A stretch of DNA of 64,000 nucleotides, taken from IMG/VR virus record IMGVR_UViG_3300002141_000152, positions 1 through 64,000 of that record. One strand, written 5' to 3'. Origin of the DNA: a virus. The notes under the pieces were generated by a model. It searched no databases. It was not told the origin of the DNA and saw only the letters and a program-made list of their open reading frames with translations. Shown here piece by piece: positions 51,554 to 60,246 of the stretch (positions within the stretch are counted from its first letter, which is position 1; every line of letters starts with the position of its first letter). A program made the translations under genes and the position numbers.

Positions 51554-52162
51554 TCAGTATATTTTAGCTGCGATCACTATACCAAGTATTATTTTAGCAT
51601 AGTGTAATTTAAAATTTAAAAAAGACTTCAGTATTTCTTTCTGTTTTGAGGTAAGCTGAGATTCGCGTAATTGAGTGAAACTTAATTTTTGTATTGCTAA
51701 TAAATGTGATGTAGAAAAAGTAATATTGTAGATTTCACACATGTCTTGTAGCACTTCGATAAATGGCGAATCACTAAGGTTACTTAATTCTAATAGATCG
51801 ATGAATTTTCTACTCTTTTTGATAGCGACAATTTTATCTTTTATTAGATCGCTCTGTAGACTTCCATCTAAGCATTCTCGAACTGAGTTTAATATTTTAA
51901 TTTTATGGGAAATATCTTCAATATCGAAGATGTCATCTCTATCAAATACTATCTGAATTTCAGCGTCGTTTTCAGTGTAATAAAAGGTCAGACTACACTG
52001 TGTTCCTAGGGTGCCTAACGCTTTCAGTAGCATTGGCGCTACTCCTGGTTCTGAATCGTCTTCTTCCAGCGTTATTTTATACTCAGTAAATGGAAATGAT
52101 TCCATAAATGGAAGTATATTATATAACTCTGAAGTTTTATCCAGTGAACTTTTTTCACTCAT
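51554..52162 (-). CDS. Hypothetical protein, cotranscribed with phoH
   Basis: 202 residues from the ATG at 52162; a longer frame from a TTG at 52198 would translate the promoter-like AATATATAATAAAAAC. Leu/Ser/Asp-rich, helical, with a hydrophobic C-terminus (YAKIILGIVIAAKIY) that may anchor it to the membrane. An acidic segment ITLEEDDSEPG lies near residue 33. No family recognised. Confidence 0.55.
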   Translation of the reverse strand: MSEKSSLDKTSELYNILPFMESFPFTEYKITLEEDDSEPGVAPMLLKALGTLGTQCSLTFYYTENDAEIQIVFDRDDIFDIEDISHKIKILNSVRECLDGSLQSDLIKDKIVAIKKSRKFIDLLELSNLSDSPFIEVLQDMCEIYNITFSTSHLLAIQKLSFTQLRESQLTSKQKEILKSFLNFKLHYAKIILGIVIAAKIY

Positions 52163-52172
52163 ACAAAACCTG

Positions 52173-52186
52173 TTTTTATTATATAT
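52173..52186 (-). promoter_or_regulatory. Late-like promoter before the 202-residue gene
   Basis: Minus strand TATATAATAAAAAC 10 bases before the ATG at 52162, a variant of the consensus with TATATAAT. Confidence 0.4.
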
Positions 52187-52272
52187 TTCGAAGGCCAAAG
52201 ATTCACGTATAGATTTAGAAGAAATACTTTTATTTTTTCAAAAATATTGGTGTATTTAATATACAGGTAATA

Positions 52273-53856
52273 TTAGTAAACTAGATTCATCCCATACTTA
52301 AGATTTCCAGAATCATATATTCTAATTAGTCCTAACTCCATAAGCAGGTTATCTGTGCTCTTAGTAGGATCACATGCATATTTAGTAAGTAGTTTCTTTC
52401 TAGTGTAATTAAAACGATGTTCTCGAGTGTCTCCGTTTACATACCAAAAATTAGGAGCAGTCTTCGTTATTTCTTTAAATCCTAGAGTCTTGTATATCTT
52501 TCCAGTGGACCATCTGCGGTCAGCATATGATAATATGTATTTAGGTTTTACTGAATTAATAAAAAATTTTAATAGTTTACTTGCCCCACCGACCACACTT
52601 ATTTCTTTTTTATTACAGAATCTGTACATTTCATATTCGCCAGACTTTGCTCTTGACCCCAAGGATATCCTTAACGCTCCAAATGTCATTACTGAAACTA
52701 ATTCAGTATCAAAAAATAAACCATATCTTTTGCTTGATGGAATATTTCCTTGTATATGATTATTATCTATGAAGTTTTTGGCTACCTCTGAACTTATTTC
52801 TAGGACCACACATTTTCTAGCAAATATTCTACGCTTATTTTTATTAACCAAGTTTAATATTCTAGATAAGACTATTTCTCTTCGGTAAATCCATTCATCT
52901 TCAAATATGTGAATCAACTGAATTCCTAAAGATTCACATGAATTTGTCTTATCTACATGATATTTAGGCTCTTTAAAATTGATAGAGTGCCAATAAAGTC
53001 CATCTAATTCTATTGCTATATTATGTTCAGGTAAATAAAAATCTAATTCAAACGGGCAAAGAACTGTCCTGTCTCGTTCAACAAAAGATATATTATTTGT
53101 CATTAAGAAGTCAGATAGTTCAGTTTGCCATTTAGTAGAATTAAAACTTCCTATTGGATTACATACTGTGCATAATTCGATATTGTGCATATTACGCAGA
53201 TATGCCTGCCACTTGGTTATTTGAAACGTGTGACCACACTTATCTTTTTTAAATGTGCATATTCCAAATTTTTCATATGAATATTCAATAACCTGTAGAT
53301 CTACATATTTTTCTTCAAATGCAGCTTTATTATTTGCCTTCTTTGTTACATCCGCACTTCCTCCATTAGATAATGCCCAGCGCCTACCGGTTTTCTTTAA
53401 TGATCGCGCAATCATCTCATTTTTAATCTTACTTGAGTGCATAGGATTGTCTACTCCGTGCCTTACTAAATTCGTCGCTCTTATCTTCTTAATTATTTCA
53501 GTAGATTGATATGGATTTTCTACTCCATACTTATCTAATGATGCTTGTATTTTTTTATTTTTTACAACAGAATCGCTATTTGAGCATTTTGATGAACAGT
53601 ATGCGCTAAATCCAGTGAGTAGCCCTAAGAAAGTCTTCTTATTGTAACATTTTTCTTTCTTACATGTTACCGTGCCAGTTACATTATTTAGATAATACCA
53701 GACCTTTTCTACAAATCTATTTGTAGAAATATTATTATCTTCAATAAATTTGTTTATCTCAGCATACTTATCTGGTAGATGAGATTCCATCCACGAGCCT
53801 CTCAGTTTCATTGAATTTACTCTTCCGTATTCATTTAAGAAATCACTAAGTATCAT
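52273..53856 (-). CDS. Vsr-like (EDxHD) homing endonuclease next to the split polymerase
   Basis: 527 residues. An N-terminal Cys-rich part (VTCKKEKCYN, YCSSKCSNS) and KYGVENPYQ/RHGVDNPMH repeats are DNA-binding modules. The nuclease (about 255-345) has CPFELDFYLPEHNIAIELDG then LYWHSINF and HIFEDEW: Asp, Glu, His and Asp in the Vsr-like order. The C-terminal 170 residues look like an acetyltransferase-type fold (DNNHIQGNIPSSKRYGLFFD) seen in related phage endonucleases. It lies opposite in strand to, and directly upstream of, the polymerase C-half, so it probably entered within the ancestral gene 43 locus. Confidence 0.83.
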   Translation of the reverse strand: MILSDFLNEYGRVNSMKLRGSWMESHLPDKYAEINKFIEDNNISTNRFVEKVWYYLNNVTGTVTCKKEKCYNKKTFLGLLTGFSAYCSSKCSNSDSVVKNKKIQASLDKYGVENPYQSTEIIKKIRATNLVRHGVDNPMHSSKIKNEMIARSLKKTGRRWALSNGGSADVTKKANNKAAFEEKYVDLQVIEYSYEKFGICTFKKDKCGHTFQITKWQAYLRNMHNIELCTVCNPIGSFNSTKWQTELSDFLMTNNISFVERDRTVLCPFELDFYLPEHNIAIELDGLYWHSINFKEPKYHVDKTNSCESLGIQLIHIFEDEWIYRREIVLSRILNLVNKNKRRIFARKCVVLEISSEVAKNFIDNNHIQGNIPSSKRYGLFFDTELVSVMTFGALRISLGSRAKSGEYEMYRFCNKKEISVVGGASKLLKFFINSVKPKYILSYADRRWSTGKIYKTLGFKEITKTAPNFWYVNGDTREHRFNYTRKKLLTKYACDPTKSTDNLLMELGLIRIYDSGNLKYGMNLVY

Positions 53857-53869
53857 AATCTTTTTCTTT

Positions 53870-53877
53870 TATTTATA
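53870..53877 (-). promoter_or_regulatory. Late promoter of the polymerase-linked endonuclease
   Basis: Minus strand TATAAATA, exact T4-type octamer, 13 bases upstream of the ATG at 53856. Confidence 0.55.
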
Positions 53878-53926
53878 TATTACTACGCACCTTACTTTTA
53901 GTTTAAACTTATGTCAAATATTTAGT

Positions 53927-55369
53927 ATGATATTACATATGGAAGATACGACACGCCAAATTAAAAAACTTGATCTTAAGCAAAATGCAATAAAGATCTT
54001 AATCAACAGTATATATGGTGCATTTGGAAATAAGTGGTTCTACTTTTATAATCCGGATATTGCTCAGTCAATTACTCTTCAAGGCCAAGACCTAATTAAA
54101 TTTTCAATTAAGGCAGTAAATCACTATTTTCAAGAAAAGTGGCACTTAGATACTGAATTGCACAAGACTTTAGGTATTGATCAATATGTTATTCACCAGG
54201 TCACAGAAGAGTCTGCAATCTACACAGATACTGACTCAATATATGTTCAATTTGATTCTGCGCTTAGTTCAATAGAGGGCATCACGTTAACTCGAGATGA
54301 ATCATTGAAATTATGTGTCGCAATTGACCATCATCGACTTTCTAACTATTTTGATGTGTGTTTTGAAAAATATGGTCGAGTATTTAATACCAAGAATCGT
54401 CTTAAGTTCAAGCTTGAAAATCTATCTGAGTATGGTATTTGGTTGAAGAAGAAAAACTATGCAATTAAAGTAGCATACGACCCAAATCCAGCAATGGAAC
54501 TAATGACTCATGAAAAGAGATACTTAGTCATAAAGGGATTAGATTCAATTAAAGGTTCATATCCAATCTGGGCAAGAAAAAAACTTGTTGCTCTTACTGA
54601 ATATGTCATGGAGATAGGAAAGACTCTAGATCTTGAACGCGATATTCTTCCTAAACTAAAGAAATTAAAAGAAGAATTTAATGGTCTATCAATAGATGAG
54701 GTTGCTCTAAACTTTAAAATTACAGTATTTGATAAGTATATTGATAATATTGAAACCTGTTCTTTAAGAAAAGGAATATCGATATTTGCAAGATCTGCTG
54801 CATATTATAATCATCTTCTTATTAAGACTGGTTTAAATGTAAAGTATGCTCCGCTCAGAGAAAAGGACAAGATCAAATTTTATCACTGTGCACCAAATGA
54901 ACATAATTTTGATATATTTGCCTACTCTCCTGCAAGTTTTCCAGCAGAGCTTGCCGTACCGATCGACATGAACCATCAGTTCTTTATGTTAATTATTGAA
55001 CCTGTAAATAAGTTACTTGCTGCCATGAAAGTTGGTGCAATAGACATACATCTAAAACGTAGTATCGATGTAATAACCGTAAAGAGTAAAAAACCATTAA
55101 CTGACGATCAGATATATCCTCTTTATGTAGTTGACCAGGAGTCACTAGCATCAGTAGAAGTTCCAGAAAAGTTTTGGAAGATTATTGGTAACCCTGATGC
55201 AGATATTCCAGAAAGCGATTTTGCTGAGTACTTATCGTTAATAACTACCTATGGTCTAAATTCAATAATAGTTCCAAAGTTTGAACTTGAAAAATATCTC
55301 AAGCGTATAACTAAAAAGAAAGCAGTTTCTCTTAGTAAACTCGAAGAGGCTGACGAAACCGAAGATTAA
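53927..55369 (+). CDS. 43: Family B DNA polymerase, C-terminal half (gp43B-like)
   Basis: 480 residues (or 477 from Met4 at 53936). It opens about 20 residues before motif B KILINSIYGAFGN (23-35) and has motif C YTDTDSIYVQF (99-109) with the catalytic Asp pair, then KGLDSIKG and the thumb. The 3'-5' exonuclease and palm motif A (DxxSLYP) are missing and are not elsewhere in the window. The break falls in the fingers, where gene 43 of some Aeromonas T4-like phages is also divided into 43A and 43B. Two chains should reassemble without splicing, as no intein is seen at the start. TAATG links it to the primase. Confidence 0.9.
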   Translation: MILHMEDTTRQIKKLDLKQNAIKILINSIYGAFGNKWFYFYNPDIAQSITLQGQDLIKFSIKAVNHYFQEKWHLDTELHKTLGIDQYVIHQVTEESAIYTDTDSIYVQFDSALSSIEGITLTRDESLKLCVAIDHHRLSNYFDVCFEKYGRVFNTKNRLKFKLENLSEYGIWLKKKNYAIKVAYDPNPAMELMTHEKRYLVIKGLDSIKGSYPIWARKKLVALTEYVMEIGKTLDLERDILPKLKKLKEEFNGLSIDEVALNFKITVFDKYIDNIETCSLRKGISIFARSAAYYNHLLIKTGLNVKYAPLREKDKIKFYHCAPNEHNFDIFAYSPASFPAELAVPIDMNHQFFMLIIEPVNKLLAAMKVGAIDIHLKRSIDVITVKSKKPLTDDQIYPLYVVDQESLASVEVPEKFWKIIGNPDADIPESDFAEYLSLITTYGLNSIIVPKFELEKYLKRITKKKAVSLSKLEEADETED

Positions 55370-56511
55370 TGTTTAACTTGGAAACGGCATATTCGGTAAC
55401 TGACTTCTGCCAAGACGTTCTTAAAAAACGTTTTCCTGGAGACGTGATTCGCCAGCAGATAAATGACACCGACTCTGATAAGCTTAATTTTGCGTGTCCC
55501 TATTGCGGTGACTCAGAACGTGACCCAAATAAAAAACGTGGAAATCTATACCTGTCTACCCAAACATATAAATGCTTCAATGATGGCTGCGCAGTTTGGA
55601 TTAAACTTGAAAAATTTATATCTAATTTTGCACAAAAATATCAACTTGGTGTTCCTGGAGTAAGCACCAAACGACTTGAATATAAACCGGTTACTTCAAC
55701 AAAGAAGCGAGGATTTTTAATTGAATTTCTAATTAATCGAGAAGTTGGTCAAAAACTGCTAGTCTTCAATGACTTAATTCGTCGATTTGCACTTAGTCCA
55801 TGTTCAGGAGCTGATCCTGGAAGTCCAATTGGATTATTTGTTGACAAACGAAAGATTAATCACCTTCCAGTATTTGAACAGAGTTGCTATTATGATTCAC
55901 GAGAAGATAAAATTTATCTTTTTAATCTTGACCTTAAGTCAGGTAGGGTACTTGGCTTTGCCATTCGATACATTGATGATAACTATCCTGGACCAAAATA
56001 TAATATCAAAAATTACACTGATTTTAAGAAGACTGGTCTGCTTAGTGATTTAGAAGACGAGTTCATAACTGAAGTCAATTCAATAAATAACTATTTTAAT
56101 ATCCTAAATATTAATTTCACTCAAATAATTACAATCACTGAGGGACAAATTGATGCAATGTTTGTTCGAAACTGCTTAGCAACAACTGGCGTAACCAAAA
56201 GCAAACAATTGTTGGCCAGCCTAGTAACTAAGAAGAACTCACGAATCTTATTTGATAATGATAAAGCCGGAAAGGAACAAAGTCTTGAATTATTAATGAA
56301 AGGATATACTGTATTCTTATGGTGTAAAATAACGCATGACTTGCGTAAAACATACCCGACCGCTGCTAAAATTATTCGCGATGAGCTCAAAGATATTAAT
56401 GACCTATATCGATTCTTACTTATTCGCGATTCTGCGCTCACATTTGACTCGTTTAATGACTTTCTGGATAAATACTTTTCAAATTCTGCATTCGATCTAA
56501 TGCTTGTTTAA
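55369..56511 (+). CDS. 61: DNA primase, gp61-like with zinc finger and TOPRIM
   Basis: 380 residues (T4 gp61 is 342). The zinc finger is FACPYCGDSE (Cys43, Cys46) with KCFNDGC (Cys69, Cys74). TOPRIM motifs are ITEGQIDAM (Glu) and ILFDNDKAGKE (DxD) near residues 266 and 302, with KDINDL after. Makes RNA primers for lagging-strand synthesis with the gp41 helicase. Start overlaps the polymerase stop, so both are coupled. The last codons merge with a late promoter. Confidence 0.92.
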   Translation: MFNLETAYSVTDFCQDVLKKRFPGDVIRQQINDTDSDKLNFACPYCGDSERDPNKKRGNLYLSTQTYKCFNDGCAVWIKLEKFISNFAQKYQLGVPGVSTKRLEYKPVTSTKKRGFLIEFLINREVGQKLLVFNDLIRRFALSPCSGADPGSPIGLFVDKRKINHLPVFEQSCYYDSREDKIYLFNLDLKSGRVLGFAIRYIDDNYPGPKYNIKNYTDFKKTGLLSDLEDEFITEVNSINNYFNILNINFTQIITITEGQIDAMFVRNCLATTGVTKSKQLLASLVTKKNSRILFDNDKAGKEQSLELLMKGYTVFLWCKITHDLRKTYPTAAKIIRDELKDINDLYRFLLIRDSALTFDSFNDFLDKYFSNSAFDLMLV

Positions 56512-56523
56512 TAAATAATAAAA
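56510..56523 (+). promoter_or_regulatory. Late promoter after the primase gene
   Basis: AATAAATAATAAAA overlaps the primase TAA stop and lies 14 bases before the ATG at 56538. Confidence 0.65.
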
Positions 56524-56537
56524 ATATTAGACAAATC

Positions 56538-56870
56538 ATGAAAAGAATCATGTCACTTAACGAATTTTCAAATTGCAATACAAGTGGCGCGAATCCAGCG
56601 GATGATTCAGTACTTGATGAATTAAATCTTGATGAAACTATGCTTGATGCGTTAGTTGAACTTGTTGGTTCTGAAGAAGAAGTTGCAGAAGCTGCAGAAG
56701 CATCATTTAATGACTTAACCAATTCTTTTGAAAAGAATGAGCTTGAAATGACAGAAGAAGATGTTCCTGAAAAACTTGCAATCGCCGCACTAATCGTTAA
56801 ATTAGTTGAACTTGGTAAAATTGGTCCAGAAGAAGCAGATCAGTTTATTTCAGATCACTTAGAAGATTAA
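56538..56870 (+). CDS. Small acidic late protein, possible prohead core protein
   Basis: 110 residues, strongly acidic and helical (LDELNLDETMLDALVELVGS, EEEVAEAAEASF). The N-terminus MKRIMSLNEFSN shows the S-x-x-[EK]-F motif. T4 has small prohead core proteins (gp67, gp68) of similar size; gp67 is acidic. A strong terminator follows, isolating it as a single late transcript. Role is inferred. Confidence 0.55.
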   Translation: MKRIMSLNEFSNCNTSGANPADDSVLDELNLDETMLDALVELVGSEEEVAEAAEASFNDLTNSFEKNELEMTEEDVPEKLAIAALIVKLVELGKIGPEEADQFISDHLED

Positions 56871-56903
56871 GTGTTATTTTCTCTTGCCACTGGGTATAGA
56901 GCC

Positions 56904-56928
56904 AAAAGGAGCCAACTCAGCTCCTTTT
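56904..56928 (+). terminator. Hairpin terminator of the acidic protein gene
   Basis: Stem AAAAGGAGC/GCTCCTTTT with a 7-base loop and T tract. Confidence 0.85.
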
Positions 56929-56945
56929 TTAATATATAATAATAT

Positions 56946-57449
56946 ATGGCAAAAACGGAAAGAGACATACACGACTTTTTAAAACCTCAGAATGGTCGAG
57001 TCAAGCAAGGGTATTTTACTCCGCGCAACCCACACAAATATAGAGGAGATCTCAGTAAAATAATATATCGTTCAAGTTGGGAACTTAAATTCTTAAGCTA
57101 TTGTGATCAGAACGACGCAGTAATTGAATATGCATCAGAACCAGTAGGCATAAAATATGCGAATCCAATTCTAAAGAAGGAAAGTACTTACTGGATTGAC
57201 TGCTATATGAAAACTAAGAATCATGACGGGTCTTTTACTAAGTGGTTAATAGAAGTCAAACCAAACAAGTATTTGACTCCACCGGAACCCCCAAAGCGAC
57301 TTACTGAGAAACAGACACTAAACTATGCTCGTCATGCAAAAGCATATATTATCAATAATGCAAAGTTCGCAGCTGCTAGACTCTATGCAGGTAAAAACGC
57401 AATGCGCTTCGGGATAATAACCGAAAACTTTTTATTCAATAAGGTGTAA
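56946..57449 (+). CDS. 4: Head completion nuclease, gp4-like
   Basis: 167 residues (T4 gp4, 150). IIYRSSWELKFLSYCDQNDA followed by YASEPVGIKYANP and YWIDCYMKTK, then WLIEVKPNKYLTPP fits the gp4/gp50 family, a TnsA-like or VRR-like nuclease fold with Glu-x-Lys in IEVKP. It is thought to trim or complete packaged DNA ends at the head portal. It has an A/T-rich start and precedes the portal gene by one gene. Confidence 0.82.
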   Translation: MAKTERDIHDFLKPQNGRVKQGYFTPRNPHKYRGDLSKIIYRSSWELKFLSYCDQNDAVIEYASEPVGIKYANPILKKESTYWIDCYMKTKNHDGSFTKWLIEVKPNKYLTPPEPPKRLTEKQTLNYARHAKAYIINNAKFAAARLYAGKNAMRFGIITENFLFNKV

Positions 57450-57469
57450 AATATCTAAAGTTTAGCAGT

Positions 57470-58087
57470 TTGAAGAAATTTGAAGAAATAGAGAAAAATA
57501 ATGGTCAATTTGATCTAACTCAAGTTGCAGAAACTTTTGGAGTCATTCAGCGTCGTAACCAATTTATACCTGGTAGATTTTATTCTCTTAATATTGTCAG
57601 TAATGTTCCTAACTTAACAGAAGAAATAGTTCCTCAGCTTTCTAGCGGCAAACCATACTATGATTTACGTCCATGTGGATTAGTTCTATTCCATGATAAT
57701 TGGAAAGAAACTACGCTTATTCTTAATTTAAGAACAATGCCAATTCCAGTTAGTGCAAAACTGTTAGAGGCATACTATGAATTTTCTGCAAAGAACGGAT
57801 TTCAGAACTTGTATCGAGATGGTAAACTTATGCCATTGACTGACCGACAATTAATAGATCAGCGCTTCTATTTAGTGAACACGACTATTCTGAGCCAGAC
57901 TATTGGTTTTTCTAACTTAAACTATTCAATAAATAAATATAATATAGATGATATCGCAGAAGCTCGATTAATAGATTGGGATAATTTTGGAATGATGGTT
58001 CGACCTAGGTTTTCCCAGGTCGGGCTTTTCCCAGATAACCTTAGCATGGAACGAGTTTTCGAAGAGTTTATAGCAAATTCAATATAA
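57470..58087 (+). CDS. Hypothetical protein between head completion and portal genes
   Basis: 205 residues from a TTG. RNQFIPGRFYSLNIVSNVPN and SGKPYYDLRPCGLVLFHDNW are distinctive but not linked by me to a known function. The position between gp4- and portal-like genes suggests a head or DNA-end protein. No membrane segment or nuclease motif is visible. Confidence 0.55.
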   Translation: MKKFEEIEKNNGQFDLTQVAETFGVIQRRNQFIPGRFYSLNIVSNVPNLTEEIVPQLSSGKPYYDLRPCGLVLFHDNWKETTLILNLRTMPIPVSAKLLEAYYEFSAKNGFQNLYRDGKLMPLTDRQLIDQRFYLVNTTILSQTIGFSNLNYSINKYNIDDIAEARLIDWDNFGMMVRPRFSQVGLFPDNLSMERVFEEFIANSI

Positions 58088-58100
58088 TAATTAATAACAT

Positions 58101-59807
58101 ATGAGTGGATTTTTAGACACACCAAGAGGGCGATCTAGTGGTAAATTAGCTGGACTAAGTAAATTCGGTACAAAATACGAAGACTTACTTCTTAAAAACT
58201 CGCAAGCAATTGGTTTCATTGAGAGCCAAATTGCATCTCGATCAACTCGACTAGGTCCTGGTGATGATTTACTTAAATTCTCAATGGCAATTGCCGATAC
58301 TACTTCACAGCTTCGATCAAAGGCAATTGCCTTCTTTCAGTTGGATTACGTAGTAAAACGTGAACGTCTTCGTGATGTTGCATCAAATGGTGAAATAGAA
58401 TTTATCCTTGAAACAATCGTAGATGATATGATTGTAAACGATGATGAAAATCGTTTTTGTTATGCGACTGACTTAACTGGAAAAATCATGTATCGTGGAT
58501 CTACTAAAGAGGAACGACTTAATTTCCAAGAGAAAGTAGTAAAGAGACACGTTGATAATTTCGACAAGATGTATAATGCTTGGGGATTTAGTGGCGGTAT
58601 TTCTGCATGGCAGTATGCATTCCAATTCCTAGTAGAAGGTCACCTGTGTTTTGAAATCATATATAACGATTTACAGAAACCAACTGAAATTATTGGTTTT
58701 AAAGAACTTGACCCTGCAAGTATTGCACCACAGTTACAAAAAGATGCAAAAGGCAAGCTTTTCTTACAGTGGTTACAATATGACCAATCAAATGGAGGAA
58801 CTAGAGTATTAAATGACTCGCAAGTCATCTATATTTCATATGCAAATCACTTTAGAACAAAACGTGTTTCATTTGTTGAACGGCTGATTCGGTCGTTTAA
58901 CTTACTTCGGGTTATTGAACATAGTAAAGTTATTTGGCACGTAATGAATGCGCCAATTCGTTTGACTACAACTGTTCCAGTAGGTTCTAAGAGTTTACAA
59001 AAGAGTCAAGAAGACGTTCGTGAATTTATGAACTTATTAAAAGAAGATATAGGATTTAATGGAGATACTGGTGAATTAACAGTTGATGGTAAACCAAATA
59101 TTTTATTTTATAAGAATTATGTTCTACCTCAAAATGATCAAAATCAATCTGTAAAAATAGAACCGCTACAGATGCCTGGACCAAACTTGTCTGGTTCTGA
59201 ATTACTAAATTACTTCTATAAGAAATTAAAAATGGATTCGAAAATCCCATATTCTCGTTGGGAAGGTCAAAGTGGCATGGGAGCATTTACGCTTAATTCC
59301 GAAGGTATTAGTCGTGAGGAAATTCGTTACCAAAAATTTATTAAACGATTACGTTCTGCATTCTCAGAATTGATGATTAAACCGTGGTACTTACAAATGT
59401 GTTTAGATTTTCCCGAATTAGCTGATGACCATAAATTCGTAAATGCAATCGGTATTACTTATCATAATGATAATGTATTTGAAGAAATTAAAGAAAATGA
59501 AATTGAAGCGAAACGTATAGCATCGTTTACTGCTAAGAAAGGAATCACTAAAGATGACGGAACACCATTCTTCTCAACTGAGTACTTGATTCGTAAAGAA
59601 CTTAAAATGACTGAATCTGAAATTGAAGCAAATCAACAGTGGTTTGATTCAAAAGAGGAAGATGAACCAGATGCAGTTGCTGGTCCAGCAGGCGGTGGAG
59701 CAGCAGGCGGTGGAGGAGCAGCAGGCGGAGCAGCCGCAAGTGCTCCAGCAGAAGGTGGTTCTGAAACGATTGAAGGTGGAGAAACAAAAGGCACAGGTCA
59801 ACTCTAA
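58101..59807 (+). CDS. 20: Portal protein, gp20-like
   Basis: 568 residues (T4 gp20, 524). FFQLDYVVKRERLRDVASNG, FLVEGHLCFEIIYNDLQKPT and the wing/stem segment IKPWYLQMCLDFPELADDHK match the portal layout: a 12-mer ring at one vertex that binds terminase and later the neck. The C-terminus carries a Gly/Ala-rich low-complexity tail (from about 530) not needed for the fold. Ends at a strong terminator. Confidence 0.9.
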   Translation: MSGFLDTPRGRSSGKLAGLSKFGTKYEDLLLKNSQAIGFIESQIASRSTRLGPGDDLLKFSMAIADTTSQLRSKAIAFFQLDYVVKRERLRDVASNGEIEFILETIVDDMIVNDDENRFCYATDLTGKIMYRGSTKEERLNFQEKVVKRHVDNFDKMYNAWGFSGGISAWQYAFQFLVEGHLCFEIIYNDLQKPTEIIGFKELDPASIAPQLQKDAKGKLFLQWLQYDQSNGGTRVLNDSQVIYISYANHFRTKRVSFVERLIRSFNLLRVIEHSKVIWHVMNAPIRLTTTVPVGSKSLQKSQEDVREFMNLLKEDIGFNGDTGELTVDGKPNILFYKNYVLPQNDQNQSVKIEPLQMPGPNLSGSELLNYFYKKLKMDSKIPYSRWEGQSGMGAFTLNSEGISREEIRYQKFIKRLRSAFSELMIKPWYLQMCLDFPELADDHKFVNAIGITYHNDNVFEEIKENEIEAKRIASFTAKKGITKDDGTPFFSTEYLIRKELKMTESEIEANQQWFDSKEEDEPDAVAGPAGGGAAGGGGAAGGAAASAPAEGGSETIEGGETKGTGQL

Positions 59808-59838
59808 ATAACCGATTTACTTACTCTTATTAAACAGC

Positions 59839-59865
59839 AAAATCCCCAATTGGGGATTTTTTTTG
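59839..59865. terminator. Bidirectional terminator after the portal gene
   Basis: Stem AAAATCCCC/GGGGATTTT with AATT loop and T-tract on the plus strand; the minus strand gp25-like gene ends just beyond it. Confidence 0.85.
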
Positions 59866-59866
59866 T

Positions 59867-60244
59867 TTAATCGTAGAAGATTGAGAGTGGATTTTTAAGC
59901 TCCGGTACATCTATAAGTAGGACAAATATTTCACGGCCGGCTCGATCATCTGAATAGGATGCTGGACGAACTCCAATATTTCTTTTTCTAGCTTCGCCAA
60001 CATACTTGTTAATTTGTCCGCCTGCTTCTTTAGTAAGAGCAAACGGATCAATTGTAAATTCAAATAGGTACTTTTCGACATCGAGTCCAAAATCAGGTTC
60101 TCCAAGAACTTCTCCTTTTTTAGTGAATAGAGTCATCTTAATCTGCTGTAGAGCAGACTCAAGGTCCTCGTGCACTTCGAGTTGTTCTGGTCGATATGCT
60201 GGGTCAGTTTCAGGTCTAAGATAAAAATCTCTAAGTTGCGACAT
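59867..60244 (-). CDS. 25: Baseplate wedge protein, gp25-like
   Basis: 125 residues (T4 gp25, 132) of the GPW/gp25 family. TLFTKKGEVLGEPDFGLDVE and KYLFEFTIDPF form the conserved sheet; the LLIDVPELKNP C-terminus completes it. gp25 anchors the wedge to the sheath start. A late promoter lies inside the endonuclease gene upstream, so expression need not depend on the endonuclease. Confidence 0.88.
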   Translation of the reverse strand: MSQLRDFYLRPETDPAYRPEQLEVHEDLESALQQIKMTLFTKKGEVLGEPDFGLDVEKYLFEFTIDPFALTKEAGGQINKYVGEARKRNIGVRPASYSDDRAGREIFVLLIDVPELKNPLSIFYD

Positions 60245-60246
60245 AG

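Noticed and set aside
52163-52198. N-terminal extension of the 202-residue protein from a TTG
   Set aside because: It translates a promoter-like AATATATAATAAAAAC; the ATG at 52162 follows at the usual distance.
53867-53936. Intein half at the start of the polymerase gene
   Set aside because: The first residues lead directly to motif B; no block F or G intein signature and no terminal His-Asn are present.
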